64,000 bases of DNA from Diadema setosum. Its lineage: Eukaryota > Echinodermata > Echinoidea > Diadematoida > Diadematidae. Positions 44,681 through 59,059 of this stretch are shown piece after piece (positions within the stretch are counted from its first letter, which is position 1; every line of letters begins with the position of its first letter). The notes beneath the pieces are model-generated. The model saw only the letters and a program-made list of their open reading frames with translations, did not search any database and was not told the origin of the DNA. The stretch is taken from NCBI GenBank assembly GCA_033980235.1, contig CM067072.1, forward strand, positions 17,549,047-17,613,046, read 5' to 3'. The translations under genes and the position numbers were made by a program.

Positions 44681-45804
44681 TGATGATATTAACAAGTTCT
44701 GGTGTTGAGGATTTGTTATAATAGGCAAAGTGCAGCAGTGTCTGTAGAAAAAGGTGCATGAAATTTCATCAACCCTTGTAGGTAATACATCAGTGAATAC
44801 AATGACAGCTGTGACTTTGGATGTGACCAGATGTCAAAACTGTTCATCACTAGTTCTTGGTAGTCATGTTTGTAGAATGTATTACTTGGCTGATTTACAG
44901 TGAGGTTTTGCTTTTGCTGTTTCAATTCATATTTTCTTATCATTTGTCATATCGCAGAGATGCAGTGTTGACCGCACCCTGAACAGTACCTACCTGATAC
45001 ATTTCTTTGTTACATTCCTAATAGAGCTATCTCAATCATATGTAAGAGTCCCAGGAATTCAGGGAGTCAAGACATTTACTGCTTATTATTTTCCTGACAA
45101 GCAAATTATTTCAAATAGACAATAGACCACTATGAGTTAAAAGACTCACACTTCACTAGGCAGACATGGTACTCTGTGATGACTGTGTGGTATCACTTTG
45201 TTGAATGTCAAATTCTAACTTCATTGTTTGCCATTTTTTATACATCAGAGATGATGCTACATATATGTTTATTGCTCTTAGTGATGATATGATCTGATAT
45301 TGTCATTAAAATTAAGAGTTCCGCATATGTTGATAACTGTAATTTGTCCTGTACCATGTATGTGTAGTTGTCAGGATCTGCGTAAGCAGAGGTGTCCTGA
45401 ATGGTCTAATGCAGATATGTCAATGTCATCTGATAGACAGTGAATACATGTAGTTCACCCCCTCCATGTCATGTATGTGGGAATCCCTGATGCAGGTGTC
45501 ACACTGTTCCCAGAATGAGCAAAGATGGACACATGATGAAGAAAATGTTCAAATTCAGCTCTGATTCTATGAAAATCGGACTGTTCGTGAGGGTATCTTA
45601 AGCCAGTGTATAACACACACTGATGGACTTTCTCAGGATTCAGCAGCAACTTTGTGAGCAGCGGCAAAGTCTTTGACATACCAATAAAATGCCTGTACAC
45701 TTTGTTAAGGTACATTTTTATGTTGAATTTGTGTGTCCAACTTGCCTTGCGTAAGGCCATCATACCCTCAATACGAACGTCGTGTAGCCATCATTTGGCC
45801 TTTG

Positions 45805-45974
45805 CAGGGGCAGATTTAGGAATTCTGTAAAGGGGGGGGGGCACAACTAATATTCTGGTGCCACTTATGGGTTTCATTTCATTTTTTTCTTTTATTTCTT
45901 TTGTTTTTAACGAAAAATGAAAGGGGGTTGGCGCCGGTTGCGCCCCCCCCCCCCCCCCCCTGGATCCGCCACTG
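45805..45974. mobile_element. hAT-like MITE with CAG ends and G/C homopolymers
   Basis: CAGGGGCAGATTTAGG at the left faces CTGGATCCGCCACTG at the right. CAGNGGCGGATCCAGG-type ends are familiar from non-autonomous hAT elements in many animals. GCCTTT next to the left end and GCCTTGT next to the right end may be a damaged target duplication. Confidence 0.65.
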
Positions 45975-48900
45975 CCTTGTGTATCATTCAAGTAACCTTC
46001 CTGATAAAAATTCACATCTTTGTGTACCTTTGTCTGCGGTCTTGGTGGCATCATACTTACTTCGGCTGTTGATTGGATGTTGAGCAAGTTCGAGGCCAAA
46101 TTTGCGTGAAGTTGAAAATTCCATATTTGTGTGTTCATCTTGTGTTGATTTCCAGAACAGTGTGACACTAGACAGAAAAATCTGTCTGTCCGGAGGAGTT
46201 TTTTTTTATCATTGTTTGACATTTACGATTCTCCTCCGTATAGGAGGGGATTCCATGAAGCCAGACATAGTCTCTGTGGAACATTTCCCCGACGACCAGA
46301 TGCAGACCGATCTTTCAGTCAAGTGTAACACCATCATTACTAAGTTCTTCATGTTGTCAGCATTATGTTGCTATAAGAGCCAGTATTCACCATCAAGTGA
46401 ATGAAGAGACATTCATATGTACCCTGCCCCCATGCTCCATGTATTATTCATGGCTCCTATACAGGTACGACAATCAAGTTTCCTCCCTAGCTGTGTGGCC
46501 AGTAAAATCCTGTCTCTCCCATGTAGCAGCTAGCTCTGTAGACCCATTATTGATTTGCTCCATCTTACCTTTTCCTACTGTAGGAATGCAATGAGTCCAG
46601 CTTCTTCTTCTTCTTCTGTAGAAGTGCATCCTTCATAGTTGAAGATAGCGCACTGCAGAGCTTACTAGACACTACCACAGCTTGTGTTTCTATGACTCAT
46701 TACATTTAGAGTGAATTGCTACTTTTTTTCCCCTCCTTCTTCTTCTTCTTCTTCATTCAAGTGCCTATGTTTCAGTACTGGAGATATATCAAGCTTTGAA
46801 ATATGGATTGGTATAGGTACACCCACTGTGTATTTTGTATGGAGGAGCTTTGTCCTTTGGAGGAACATACCGGTAATTGAAATCCCAGTGTTCTGAGAGA
46901 ATATGTAGATGTTGTGTAAGACCAGGAAAGGGAGTTTATAGGACATGATGTGTGTAGTGTTGACAGAATGCAATCCAAAATCTTCTTCCAGTCACTCCAT
47001 ACACACAATGTATATATATACTTATCACTCTTCACTTTATGTGTACGTACATCTATTTCTGGTCACATGTTACACCATGTGGCCGTAAAAGTCGACTATG
47101 CTTGGCCAGGGCGAGCACAATTTCTCTACAAGCCACAAATCTGGATAGTCACATCCTACAAACAGTCTTTTTAAAAATCTGCACATTCTATGGTTACTTG
47201 TAAAAATGCAATCTGTATAGTACTCTTCATTTTTCTAATTTTTTTTTTAAACCCGATAAGTGGAGGTGACAACAAAAATGTTGGTAAGTTAGCAATGTGA
47301 CCGTTCAGCCAAGAGGTAGTTTTACTGCATATTTTAGAAGTCAAATCAAGCAAAGATAAAGAAGAAAACCATTCCAAACAGTCCAGATCCTAGCAGAGAA
47401 CAACTTGAAGTGTATCACTAAAACGAGACATAAAAGGAGAACAGTTCATTGAATGGAAAACCTACTAGTTTATTGTAGTTTAATCTATTAATTTGCTGTA
47501 TACACTTAAATGATTTGATTAGTCCTCAACCTGGCTAAACATTTCTTACCATAGTACTGTAAGGCTGACAGTGCAGTGTGGTTATGGATATAACAGTGAT
47601 CACACCCTCTGTGAGCATTGGCACTAGAAGTTGACTACAAATTTAAATGCAGGACATTTGCAGATAGCCATATGACGTGAAATGAAACGTGTCCGGAGAG
47701 GTGTTTCTGTGTAGGGTATTCACCCTATGACAGACATTCGTCAATCATGCTCCAATATCTGTAGTCAGAGAATAGATGCAAGGTTTTACTTACATCACAC
47801 ATTATGACAAAATTTCACTGGTTCCTAGGATTGGTTGGTTCCAGTTAAAGATATGATATATCACCACACTCTTCCTCCTCATGCTCAGTAACTAATACAG
47901 CACAAAGAAACAAAGATTAGAACATATATATGTACATTTGTAGCATTGATATTCAGATATTTCTTTGTTTTTGTGAAAGATTTGGTGAAGAGAGAGAGAG
48001 GATATACAGTTTGTTATAGGCCCATTATTGAAGGAGGCTTTCTAACTGTACAAATGAGAGTATAATGAAAGAATTATATGATATTTTTATAAGAGCTTGA
48101 AATATCAAACATTTGTGATGTACATGGTAAGCGGTGATTCAAATCATATGAAATAGACTTATTACTGCATAGGCATTAAAAAGAAAAATGTTTACTTGCA
48201 CTGAGTTAAGGTGTGCGAACAATTTTAATTTTGAATTACAGTGTATAAGCAGTATTTATTTCCTGGTGATGATGCATTTTATTAATTATGATGGTCTTGT
48301 TCTCTGACTTTTAGTGTTCTCTCACAAGTATTTTCCTTTTTATTCATTTTCTCGTTCAATTTTCTTATATGTCATATATTTCATAGCAGTATTGATTTAC
48401 TTAGAAAGCTAAAGAGTATGTGAGTGATACTTGTATCTTGAGGAAAATAATGTGTAGTTATAGAAAGCAATGCAGATGAACCATTAGTTGTGTGTGTTAC
48501 TGCCTCATGCAGATAAGAATGAGGGAAAGGAGGGAGTAGGAGAAAGATATTGGTGCTTGTGAGTAGACTGAACGTCTCGTACGGTCACCGTGTTTGGTGA
48601 TTTGTAGTGTGTTTCACTGACAAACTAACTCCCAAACATTTTTTCTGAACAAATCTCTCTATTTTTTTTTTTTTTTTAGTGTAAATCAGTCTTAAAAGAT
48701 TGTCATACTGTCTGTAATCCAACAAGAGCAAGTTTCAAATTAATCCAAGTATATACCAGGGAAAGGTTAATTGGTGAATGATGATAAGACATAAATGCAA
48801 GTCAATAATGCACATACTTCTTTGGTTCAGACTCGGTCCACATTCTCAAAGGGACTTTAGATTTAGACCATGGTTTATGCAAATTTCTTCTGCGTAAATA

Positions 48901-51900
48901 TGATGGACGGATTGCATACGTCAACCAAGGTCCAGTTAATACACACATGTCAATGGTATGCCTATTTCATGCCTATTTTAGTCTGTGATCTAAATTTAAA
49001 CCATGACCTAAATTCAAACCACCTTTGTGAATTCAGGTCAATGTGGTTGGAGCCTTGTGGTCCTGTCAATGTAGCGTAAGTCAGTAGAAGAAGCTGGGGT
49101 GGCACCCAGTGAACCTCTCATGAAGGGAAACACCCCGAACAGAAATCCTGATTAACCCTCATTGTTTATGCGCAATTTGGATGCTACTCTTTTGGGGAAG
49201 CTATGGCTTATAAAAATTGGACGAGTTGATAACTATTCACTCACTGTAGGATGACATGTTGTGATCCATTCAGTAGCCAACAGCTGCCGAAATGTTGCTA
49301 CTATGTCAGTTATAACAGGACTGATGAACTCATCGACATGGAAGTTTCATGCTGAGAGAGTTTTAATATTTGACTTAATTATAGAGTGTGTCAAGAAGTC
49401 TATTGATGTGATGGTAAGTCCTGGAATTGCTGCAATGAGATTTGTGCCTCATGGTGTATAGACTAGTCAAATGTAGTGAAATTCATCCAAAGTTGCTTTT
49501 CATGTTAAGACTTTGACATATATATCGGTCACAAACACTCTTTCGTTCATTGGGGCTTAGGCAGAGAACTTCAATTGTTTACATGAATTGGATATGGAAG
49601 AGATAAAAGATATGTGAAGTGGTCATAACTGGTTTCAGTGCTGAAGTGTGTCTTCTGCAGTGCAAACGAAATATGAATAATGTTGAATAGCCCAGATGAA
49701 AGTGGCTTGGTTTTGATCTTTGATTTTTTTTTTCATTTTCAGTCCTGTAAATAATGCACCAGTGTTGTTAGTAATGTGCATTTTTTCTCTGTTTTTCCAA
49801 TAGTCAAAATAAGTTGTCTTGTAGTTTGGGGTTTATATCCTCTTTCGCACAAGGGTGGAAACTTGCTCATATCTCTCAGAAATGACAGAAAACTAAGACT
49901 GAGACAAGTCGAGTCATCAAACATTTGTAGAAGGAAAGTCCATGCAATGCTGGGATTTGTTATTCCTGTTTTCTGTTCACTCATCTCAATCAAAGTTTGT
50001 TCCATGGTGTTTCTGTTTGGTCTTTGACTAGATGTTCATGTAGATAGGATATTCCAGCAAGGTCCATCTGGTTATCTCAAAACACGCCCAATACTGTGAG
50101 ACTGGGATCCAGCAGTTCTTGAAATTAGCATATCTAATTGATACTCGATGGGCATTCAGTAAGTGTTGGGATTGCAACTTTTGAGATGAAAGTGGTGTTT
50201 GAAAAAAAGAAAAAATGACCCAAACAGTATTAAACAATGGAATGTATAAATGTAAATAGATACTTATAAGCTGTATCATGCTGACCCGGGGGGGACGCAA
50301 GTTTCATGTGGCATTTTTCACACAATAACAGACAGACGGACACACGTACAAAGCAGTTGTTTCGATCAGTGATGTCTTACATGTAGTATGTGTCCAAATA
50401 TCTGCAGAAACGTTTTGACAAAAAACAAACAAACATATTTTTAAATGACATTTTAACCTGCTAATTACTAGGGTAATTTTTATTGCTTAACTTTGCATTA
50501 CTTTTTAATTGAACAAACTTCTGTAAGGTGCATCATAATATCTAAAGAGTAGACCCCTATTTATGTCACTCAATAGCCATAAATAGGCACTGTATATTCC
50601 CATTGTATATACATAACTGCATATGATTTTAATGGACATGTACCATTATGTGTACAATACAAAATATTTTATACAAGATATCATGTCTACTGCATTTCTT
50701 TCTGTATGGTGTGATCATATCACAGTGGCCAGTTAGAAAGTTGGGTGCTTGGAGCTTGAAAAATGTGTGTGTCTTTGTGTGTACTCTCATACCACATACA
50801 TGCTGGGAAATGATGTAGAATTATGTGTAATGTATTTCTATTAATTGTCTGCTTGTGTGTGTGGGGGGGGGGGGTTGTGTGTGTATGTGTGTGCCCATGG
50901 GTTGGTCGTAACTCTAAAGATTTTATACAATTTGCCAAAATAAGTGTCAGCGTGTTTTAACACAAACACACACAAAAGTGTGTGCATGTGTGTATGAGTG
51001 TGAACATGCATGTAAGACCTATTCATTGCTTGGATTTATCATAACTATTGTATCTATCTCTGTGATCATGACACAGCAATGAGAATGGTAATACAGAAGA
51101 ATATGAGGGAAAATACTAATGGGTGCCAGTCGTATTGAGATATCGTCGGCTGAGAACCAGAAGGGTGCAAACTTGTTTTAAGATTCTAGCATAAATAAAA
51201 ATGAAGCAATCAATTTTCATGAAAGAAAAAAAAAGTTTACTTAATCTAAAGTGGGTAGATTTATAAGCATTGTTCCAATTCAAGTAAAATAGCGCCCTTG
51301 TGGTTTTTATTTTTAACATTTTATTGAAAAGGGAAATAATCTAAAATTGACACCATAATGTAGAGGAGATCGAGCTCCTCAATGTGATACCAATGACTCA
51401 ATACCCCAAAAACTGTGATAACGCCCTTCTGGTTCGATATGGTCATATCTCCACTAGTCTTCATAGATTTGCACATTGAATTCACGCATGCGCAGTGCTC
51501 ACAAGTGTGCTATATTTCTGAGGATACCACATACCAGATCGAACTACTGGTATACATGTACCACTACTATTAAAGATACCGCTCAATCGGTCTTACTGGC
51601 ATCCCGGTTCCTGCCGGGATGTACCGACTATAATCATGAAGTGCGACCTCTACGCAAGAAGATGTAGTAGACAACTTAAGACCAACCGAACGGAATACAC
51701 TGTACTTGATTGTACTTTCAGGTCTTTTCATTAAATGTGGATTACACTTCTCTTATGAAAATGAGGCTATAATGAAGACCTAGCTATATTGATTTTGTCA
51801 ATCATATTTTGATATGGGTATGCCTTGCAGGTGGACTAATTAAATGAGATATATCAAATGACCGTTATAGCTCAGTCCTACTGGCCTATTGCGCTTCGTT

Positions 51901-54900
51901 TCACATGCCCTGCGTGGCGCTTTTCAGCAGCTTCAAGTCACGCTGGTAATCATCAATCTCCATGTCTATCATGAATACCCAAGGGTTTGTTTTCACGGTT
52001 CCACACATTATCATCCGTGTCCTGTTACACTTGACTGTACCCAACGCTGTCACGTCGCGCAATATTTTGATTTCATTTCATTTCCGTCTCTTTCAATCAC
52101 CGCGACACGCATCTTTCAGCTGCCCAGTTTCTCTCTTCCGTATCGGCCGATCCAACGAGTAGTCGTGATTACTGCCCGTCAAGCCTTTTCGCGCTCACTG
52201 ACATACGTGTATTCCTTCTTTTTAATGACGGGTTTGCCATTCTCATGCTTATGTTGTTCTTCGAGAAGGAAAACTTTAAAACATGATGAAATATTGATGT
52301 CAAAGAGTCATATCCTGCACAGGGTGGAGGTTTGCTGATGAACTCTTAAATCAGACACGTCCTCAAAGTGACTATACTTCATAAAAATCTGTGATGTGTG
52401 AAAGAGTACAGCCTTTAAGCTGATGATTCGGAGTTTGAAAGAAGCTATAGCCATGTTTTCATTGTTTCTCTCTTTGTTCGTTTTTATCTCGAAATCTACG
52501 TTTCGACAGCACCTTTTTATGCCATTCAAGTGAAAATTAGCATGACATGATATAAAGTAATACTTTACTTTACTTTACTCTATACTTTTACTTTTCCGGA
52601 GCAATGGTGTAGATCAGAGTCTGTGCATCCTTGGCTGCTCTTGATCCTTTATAAGCTTGAGCTAATCTCATTCAAATGTGTATCTTAAAGTGATAATCTA
52701 ACAATCTACAGGAAATACACATGTATGGCATGGAGAGATGAAAACTGCTTCAAGAGACCAATTAAGGACTTCATGTAGTAGTTACACCTACTAGTCAAAT
52801 ACACAATTCTTCCATTGCTCGTCCACGTTGTGTCTCTGCGACCTTCTTTCCTATATAATAGTTTCTACTGAAGAGGAAAAGGATTTGAATGTCCATCATC
52901 GAGACATCAAGCAATGTGATCTCAGCCTCCTGATTAGGCCCAACCTTTTTCATTGCCGTAAGAGAAGTACAGTTGTAGCTGATGATGATTTTTTTTTTTA
53001 ACAGATCTCAAATCACTTAATTAAAAGTTCAATTCTATTAGATTTGGAAAGAACTGGATTAGAAAAAAAAAAGTATAATTACAATACATTTCCCACCTGT
53101 CATCTTAATTCGCACAAAATAATTTCGCTTTCCATAATTTCACTTCAACAGAAGAGCAATATAGATTACCCCTCGCATCGTTTTTAAATGTATGAATTCG
53201 ATCTAAACTTCGAAATGGGTAGGATGTCAAACCATCAAACACTACTGAAATAAGCATGATAAAAATATTACACGTTGCTGACTAAACTGGGTCTCGGTTT
53301 TAATCATAATGTATTTACACGTGATTACATCAGGTATAGGGCCTTTCTGAAGCCTTATGATACGCCAGAGAGATGGCGTTTTATTATTTGTTTTATTTTA
53401 TTCATTGTTTATTTGTTCGTTTTTGTGGCCAGTGAACTCGTTAACTTAATCGGACACACCAAACTGAAAATAATGCAAAGACTAGCTGGAATGTTATAAC
53501 CTGACATCATTGATTGATAAATTTGGTTCTTTTCCAAAGAAAAGACTAGAAGTTAGTGGTCACCGGAGTGTCTGTTCTAACTCATTGTCTGCTTTTCTGC
53601 AAAGTCCCGTCGTTCACGCCGCGGGAAAATGATTCAAACGACAAGATGTTCCCGCGGAAATGATATCAACCCTTTTCAAGCTCACTGCAGGGATTACGAT
53701 GTCCAGTTACCATCCTGAGCTGAGTGGGCATGGCTCGCTACACTTCATTTCAGACGCTAAATTACTGTCAACATGGTCAAATCGCCTCATATCCGAACCA
53801 ATATGCCTTGCAAGGAGCAAAGACAGCCCAAATCACACCCAATACGCGAGATCGATATAACCAATTGAAGTCTCTTTAAGAATAGTAATCCTGTTCAGAG
53901 TATAATGTCCCAGTTTGTCACATCGCACGCACGTAATTTCACTTGATGAGTAATGTTGGTGATCGTTGTCATCCAGTATTTCGTTATACCAATATTTGAT
54001 ATGAATAGCGACTTTTTTTTTCAAGTTTACGGGTAAATTAAGTAACTTTTCTTTCTCTCTCTAGCCTTCAACAGATCATGAGAATTGAATTATTGCAATA
54101 GACAGTTTTGTTGCTAAGTCGTTGACATGAATCAGAACATTTAGTATAAGTATGTCCCAAAAAAAATACAATCAGATTTTTGCATTGATAACACCCAATA
54201 TGATTAAACTGTGTAAATGCTACTTCAAGGTCTTAAAATATAACATCTTAGCTCTATTTTGCAGAAAACCCCATTCAATTTGGTTAAAAGGTCACAGAGA
54301 AATGTGGATTGTTGTAAAGCATGTCATGAGTCTTATTCTTCCAAGTTCAGCACTTCGATGCTCTTGTGTGTGAATGAAGGTGTAAGAAGACAATAGACAA
54401 AACTTGGAGGGAAGAGATTCCTGACGTCCTCTACAAAATTCCTCATTTCTCTTTGACCACTGAAGCAAATCGAATGGGGTTTCTGTAAGATGTGCGCAAT
54501 GAGTTATAGTTTCATACCCTGAATTTGTATTTAGATTGATTCACTATCTTTAAAGATATCATTGCGGATCTCCCGTTGTATTTTTTTTTTTGGGGGGGGG
54601 ACATACGGTATATGCAAAATACTGAATTTTAAAGGGAATGCTGTTCGTTGGAATGGAACTGTGCCCTTCCACCTCCTTCCACACTGATGAGAATGGACGT
54701 ATCGAGAATTAGTATAAGGAGGAAAAAAGACAAATACGATTCAAAGTGCCCCCTCGGTTTGTTTAAAGACAAATCAGGCATGAAAATGGTTAAACACTGA
54801 TGTGACGAATCCCGGTCAATCTCATCTTCCCATATAGGTGTCGTCATCGGATGATGATTTAGATCTTGGATGTGAAAAGGGTAGTCACGCTTGCTGCGCA

Positions 54901-57014
54901 GTGCTGAACCCGAGCCTCACTCCCCCCACCGCGAATAAAATGGCCGCATTTATCCCCTGATAGCGTACTGGCATTACTGCCACAGACCTGTCAAGACCCA
55001 TAGAGGAGACACCTGTAAAACGTGAGATTAAAACTGACATGTGCGTCCAGTCTCTGTACTTTCCTCTAAATATGAAGAAACAAATTGAGAGCTCTCGATC
55101 TTTTATTGGCCGTTGTGTAGACAGCTAGTTCTTGGAAAGGGCACGTCTCCACGGAAAATTTAGATAGAAGTGACAAATTGAATATCTAAAACTTTGTAGT
55201 ATAGTAAGGCATGTACAGTAGATGGTAAATGGCAGTGATGATGATACAATTTACACAACTAATTTTCTGAAGTTTGTAGAGCAGCGACAAAGTCTTGTCA
55301 TTTGGGTCACGACTTGACCCTATTTTTGTACAGTAGTTGGTTATTCCAATAGCTCCTTGGTTATTCACAAAATGTCGTTTTATGCTCTCGTATCATAATG
55401 ATTGTGATGACAATTCCTTGCTAAATGGGTAAAAGGGCCTATACACCACGGGTAAACAATGGAAGGGGCATGCCGTCAAAGACACCCCTTCGTCGTCCCC
55501 CCCCCCAAAAAAAAAAGCCCATGACTACCATGATTCGTACTACCAGGACGAAAGCATCACCCCTCCCGAGTTTTTAAAACTTTTTAGTCCTCAGCGAGCC
55601 CCTTCCGCACCACCTCACACCGCATGCTCCCCTCCATGGAGGGTGTGCTACCCCCTTGCTCACCCGACCCCTCGCTGGGTGTTGCTGCTGACTCTCCACA
55701 TTCAAGCTGACAAAATCCTGAGAGATCACTTGGGCAAACCCAAATTAGTATCACCATCCCGAGCCCTCCTCAAACCCTCATCGCTCCGCCAGCTCTCCGC
55801 TGGAAAGGTACTATGTCAAGCTCCATTATCAACTTTCCAATAAATGCCATCAGTCGGGGGGAGGCAGTCCGTAGACTGAATCGCAGATGTTAAGGAGGTT
55901 TTGTGTGTATTTTTTTAAAGCCAGCATTACCATTCTCAATCACGAGACCGACATCCATTTTATTACCACCGTCACCACGACCGTCATCATCATTATGATA
56001 ATTAACATTTTTACCGCGCTTAATACAAAGTTTCTAAGTGCCTTACATATCATAATTATACCAAAACAAATATAACCTTACATTATTAAATATGACTACA
56101 GACTTTGGAATAATTTACGTTACTCAATGTACTTCAACAAAAATCAAATGCTAAAATAAGCATGCTTGATTACACAAAAAGAAGAAGAAAATATAACATA
56201 TAAAATGTTAGATCATACTAATTTCAACTTTATATTGATTTCATTAAATGTATCAATAAGATTTTCTTCATATAAACCTCACGAGCGTATAATGTTCATG
56301 AAATGCTATCCCTGTTTATCATGTTTATAATCTACTCTGTCCACTCATAGGCATATAGATTGAAATTTACTCAATATGCTCAAATATACCAAACATATAA
56401 AAGGTCCCAGGGCTCTGCAATCCCAGAATAAATGGCTATAATTCAAACTTTGCCCTCTGTCTAGAGTTACTAGAATCATTACTGTATGTAACATTTGGTT
56501 GCATGCCTTGACCTTTTGCTTTCAAAAGACTAACCCAAGGTTTGGTTTCGCAAGGTTTTCTCGGACCGTATTGTTATTCCCCTGATTTTCTTTCAAATGA
56601 AAATTCTATAAAAGAATAAATACTTCAATAAAATGAATGATTAAATATGGTAATAGGGCCATGTTTCGATACTCAAGCTATACTTATGGGTATGGTCCCC
56701 TGCATTCCAATAATTTTCTGTCAACTTTACCCTATGAATGTCCCCATTCGTTATAAAAGTGAACATTCAACATGACATTGCTTTACATGTTATTATTAGT
56801 ACTTTCAAAGTCTATTAATTATCGATATATATTCGACTTATTAATGTATATTAATTTTACATTGACAATGATACCGACAATTTATAAGTTCTTGTATCAT
56901 TGTGTTGACGGTGGAATGCAGAAATAAAACAGAATTGAACTGAACTAATGAGAAAACTGAACTATCTGAGAAATGCTTCACAACCATCACGTCATCTATG
57001 GTAATTTCTACGGG

Positions 57015-57290
57015 TTACAGCTCGTTATTCCGAAGGTTCGTTATTCCGAAGGCTCTTAAGTCCGAAGATTCCTTATTCCGAAGGTTCGTTTTTCCGAATT
57101 TCATTTTCGGATGAACAAATCTTCGGAATAACGAACCTTCGGAATAACGCCACAAATGTTCGGATTAACGAACCCTTTTTCATTTTCGGATTAACCCCTA
57201 GGTATAGGGAATTTGCGTGTTTCGGATTAACGAACCTTCGGATTAACGAACCTTCGGAATATCGAACCTTCAAATGAACGAATAGATAAG
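57015..57290. repeat. Foldback-like repeat: inverted arms of CGAAGGTTCGTTATTC units
   Basis: The left arm (about 57026-57105) repeats TTCGTTATTCCGAAGG-type words. The right arm (about 57107-57275) repeats the inverse, CCTTCGGAATAACGAA and CGGATTAACGAACC. The two arms of short degenerate tandem repeats converge near 57106. Confidence 0.85.
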
Positions 57291-57854
57291 TGCAACTATT
57301 TTCAAATGTTTTCTTGTCGAAATGTTTTGGTTGAAAAGTTAAAAAAAGCAAACAAACAAACAACAACCCAAGAAATTAATATCGTCATAACACGACAGCT
57401 GGGGATAAAATCTTCAGTATTTCTTTCAGTGAAACTTACAAATGTTTCAAATGTTTTAGATCTTTGTCGATCAGCTTGATACTGTGTATGCCTGGTCTCA
57501 CCCCTCCCCCCCCCCCACCCCCCCCCCCCCCCCCACCGGCTGGCTAGTCACTGACCGCTGTGGTGTATCATGAACATAGATCCCTTCTTTCTGCAAGCTC
57601 TTCATATAAATGAAACGTCTGAACCAAGGCTAGCATAAAAGTACCCGTATGCCTTCGTACATTGGATGATCACACTCGACAGGCACTCATATTAGTCTCT
57701 TGAGGTTCCCAGCACCCCGCACGAATTATGCCAAAATGATAAATAAATACCAACTTGGCCGCTCCAATGGGGGGTCTGGTCAGGCTCCGGAGTGAAGAAA
57801 CCAAATCTGTAGCAGTTTTTCCTTTTCTTCCTCAATAACTCAACATCATCATCG

Positions 57855-57905
57855 GTTTCCTAGCAACCAATAAAAGTACGGCCAAGTTGACGAGAGTCAC
57901 GTGAC
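57855..57905. promoter_or_regulatory. Candidate promoter cluster: RFX X-box, CCAAT, GTCACGTGAC
   Basis: GTTTCCTAGCAAC at 57855-57867 fits the RFX X-box consensus. It overlaps by one base CCAAT at 57867-57871, an NF-Y-type box. GTCACGTGAC at 57896-57905 is a perfect palindromic E-box of the USF/TFEB (CLEAR) type. The three lie within 51 bp. No gene start was identified beside them, so function is inferred only. Confidence 0.35.
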
Positions 57906-59059
57906 AGAATGAAAGGTCCCCGAAACACAGAATAGAAAAGTGCAGAGTGTATACTGCTGGCCATTTAGCGCTGATGTTTTTCGTTCTTTTTATGATACCA
58001 GCCCGTCCACAGTCTTGAATAACCAAAAGTAATTGTGGAATTAATCGAGGATACATTATAATGATTCAGTGAAATTGTACACATACTAGTATAGGCCTAT
58101 CAGTTGTTTATTTTCAGTTCTAACCAAAGGATCTTCCTTTAATTGTTTGTGTTATTTGTGTGAGTGTTTGTTGTTGTTGTTTTTTTTTAAGTTGTGTGTG
58201 TTAGGTGTTTTTTTTTCTGCATTTCACAATGTTACTGAAACATTCACACAGACAAATTAAATTGATTAGAAAGCGACTTTAGGGACACTAGCGTGATAAA
58301 AATACCCGAACCATTATGGCTCTAATGATAAGAAATAAATTAATGATACAGTAATGACAATAATAATGATTGTAAATGTGATAATCATCATCGTTATACA
58401 ATAAAAAACAAACAAACAAACTAGGCAACTTGTTTAGGCAGGGCCTGAAGGAAACAATGGGCCCAGGAAAGAATCTAAAGGAGAGGTGCTCGAAAGAACA
58501 GCAAGTCGTAGAAAGCGTATAAAGGGAATTAAGAAATGATTTGTAATAAACTGCGATGCGGTGTTAAAAATATAAAAAAGGAAGGAAAGAAGGAAATTGA
58601 GTGGAAGTCTGAAAGATCGAGCGGGCCAGGAGCTTCTGGTACCGATGGGAATCAACACGGCGTGTTTGGTTTAGCAGCACGTCGAATTCTTGCGCAGCGC
58701 CACACCTGCCGTCAGGGAGTGTCGGGAGACCAATCCAGAAATTATTATAGTCATCATTTTTATCGCCTGCAGTCCGTCACAAATCCAGGGATGGTGATCC
58801 CCAAAAACACCGAAAGAAAATAAATAATTTCCAGCCATATTTGGAACAGACCTGTTCATGTTATCAAAATGTGTCTCTGCACGTCAATCATTGTATATTT
58901 CTTGGCAGGTCAGGAAACCATTTTCCATGCTACTTGTCAATCTTTATCTCCCGGCTGTTGAATCGTAAGAAACACAACTCAGTCATTATTTAGAGCAGGA
59001 CAGCGATCAGATTGTTGCAAATGAAATGACACGATTTATAATTGTTTGGTCACGATATT

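Larger units (their letters stand above)
44200..57000. other. Intergenic DNA with no recognised gene
   Basis: Apart from MITEs at 44512 and 45805, this stretch shows only simple sequence: (CTT)n near 46605 and 46738, G/C homopolymers near 50865, 54592 and 55498, and short TTTAC repeats near 52560. Scattered open frames show no family resemblance. A C-rich stretch at 55500-55860 holds a doubtful exon-like segment. Confidence 0.6.

Noticed and set aside
51889..52338. A 149-codon open frame on the + strand.
   Set aside because: No domain, no splice or start context, and composition unlike the Hook exons. Probably chance.
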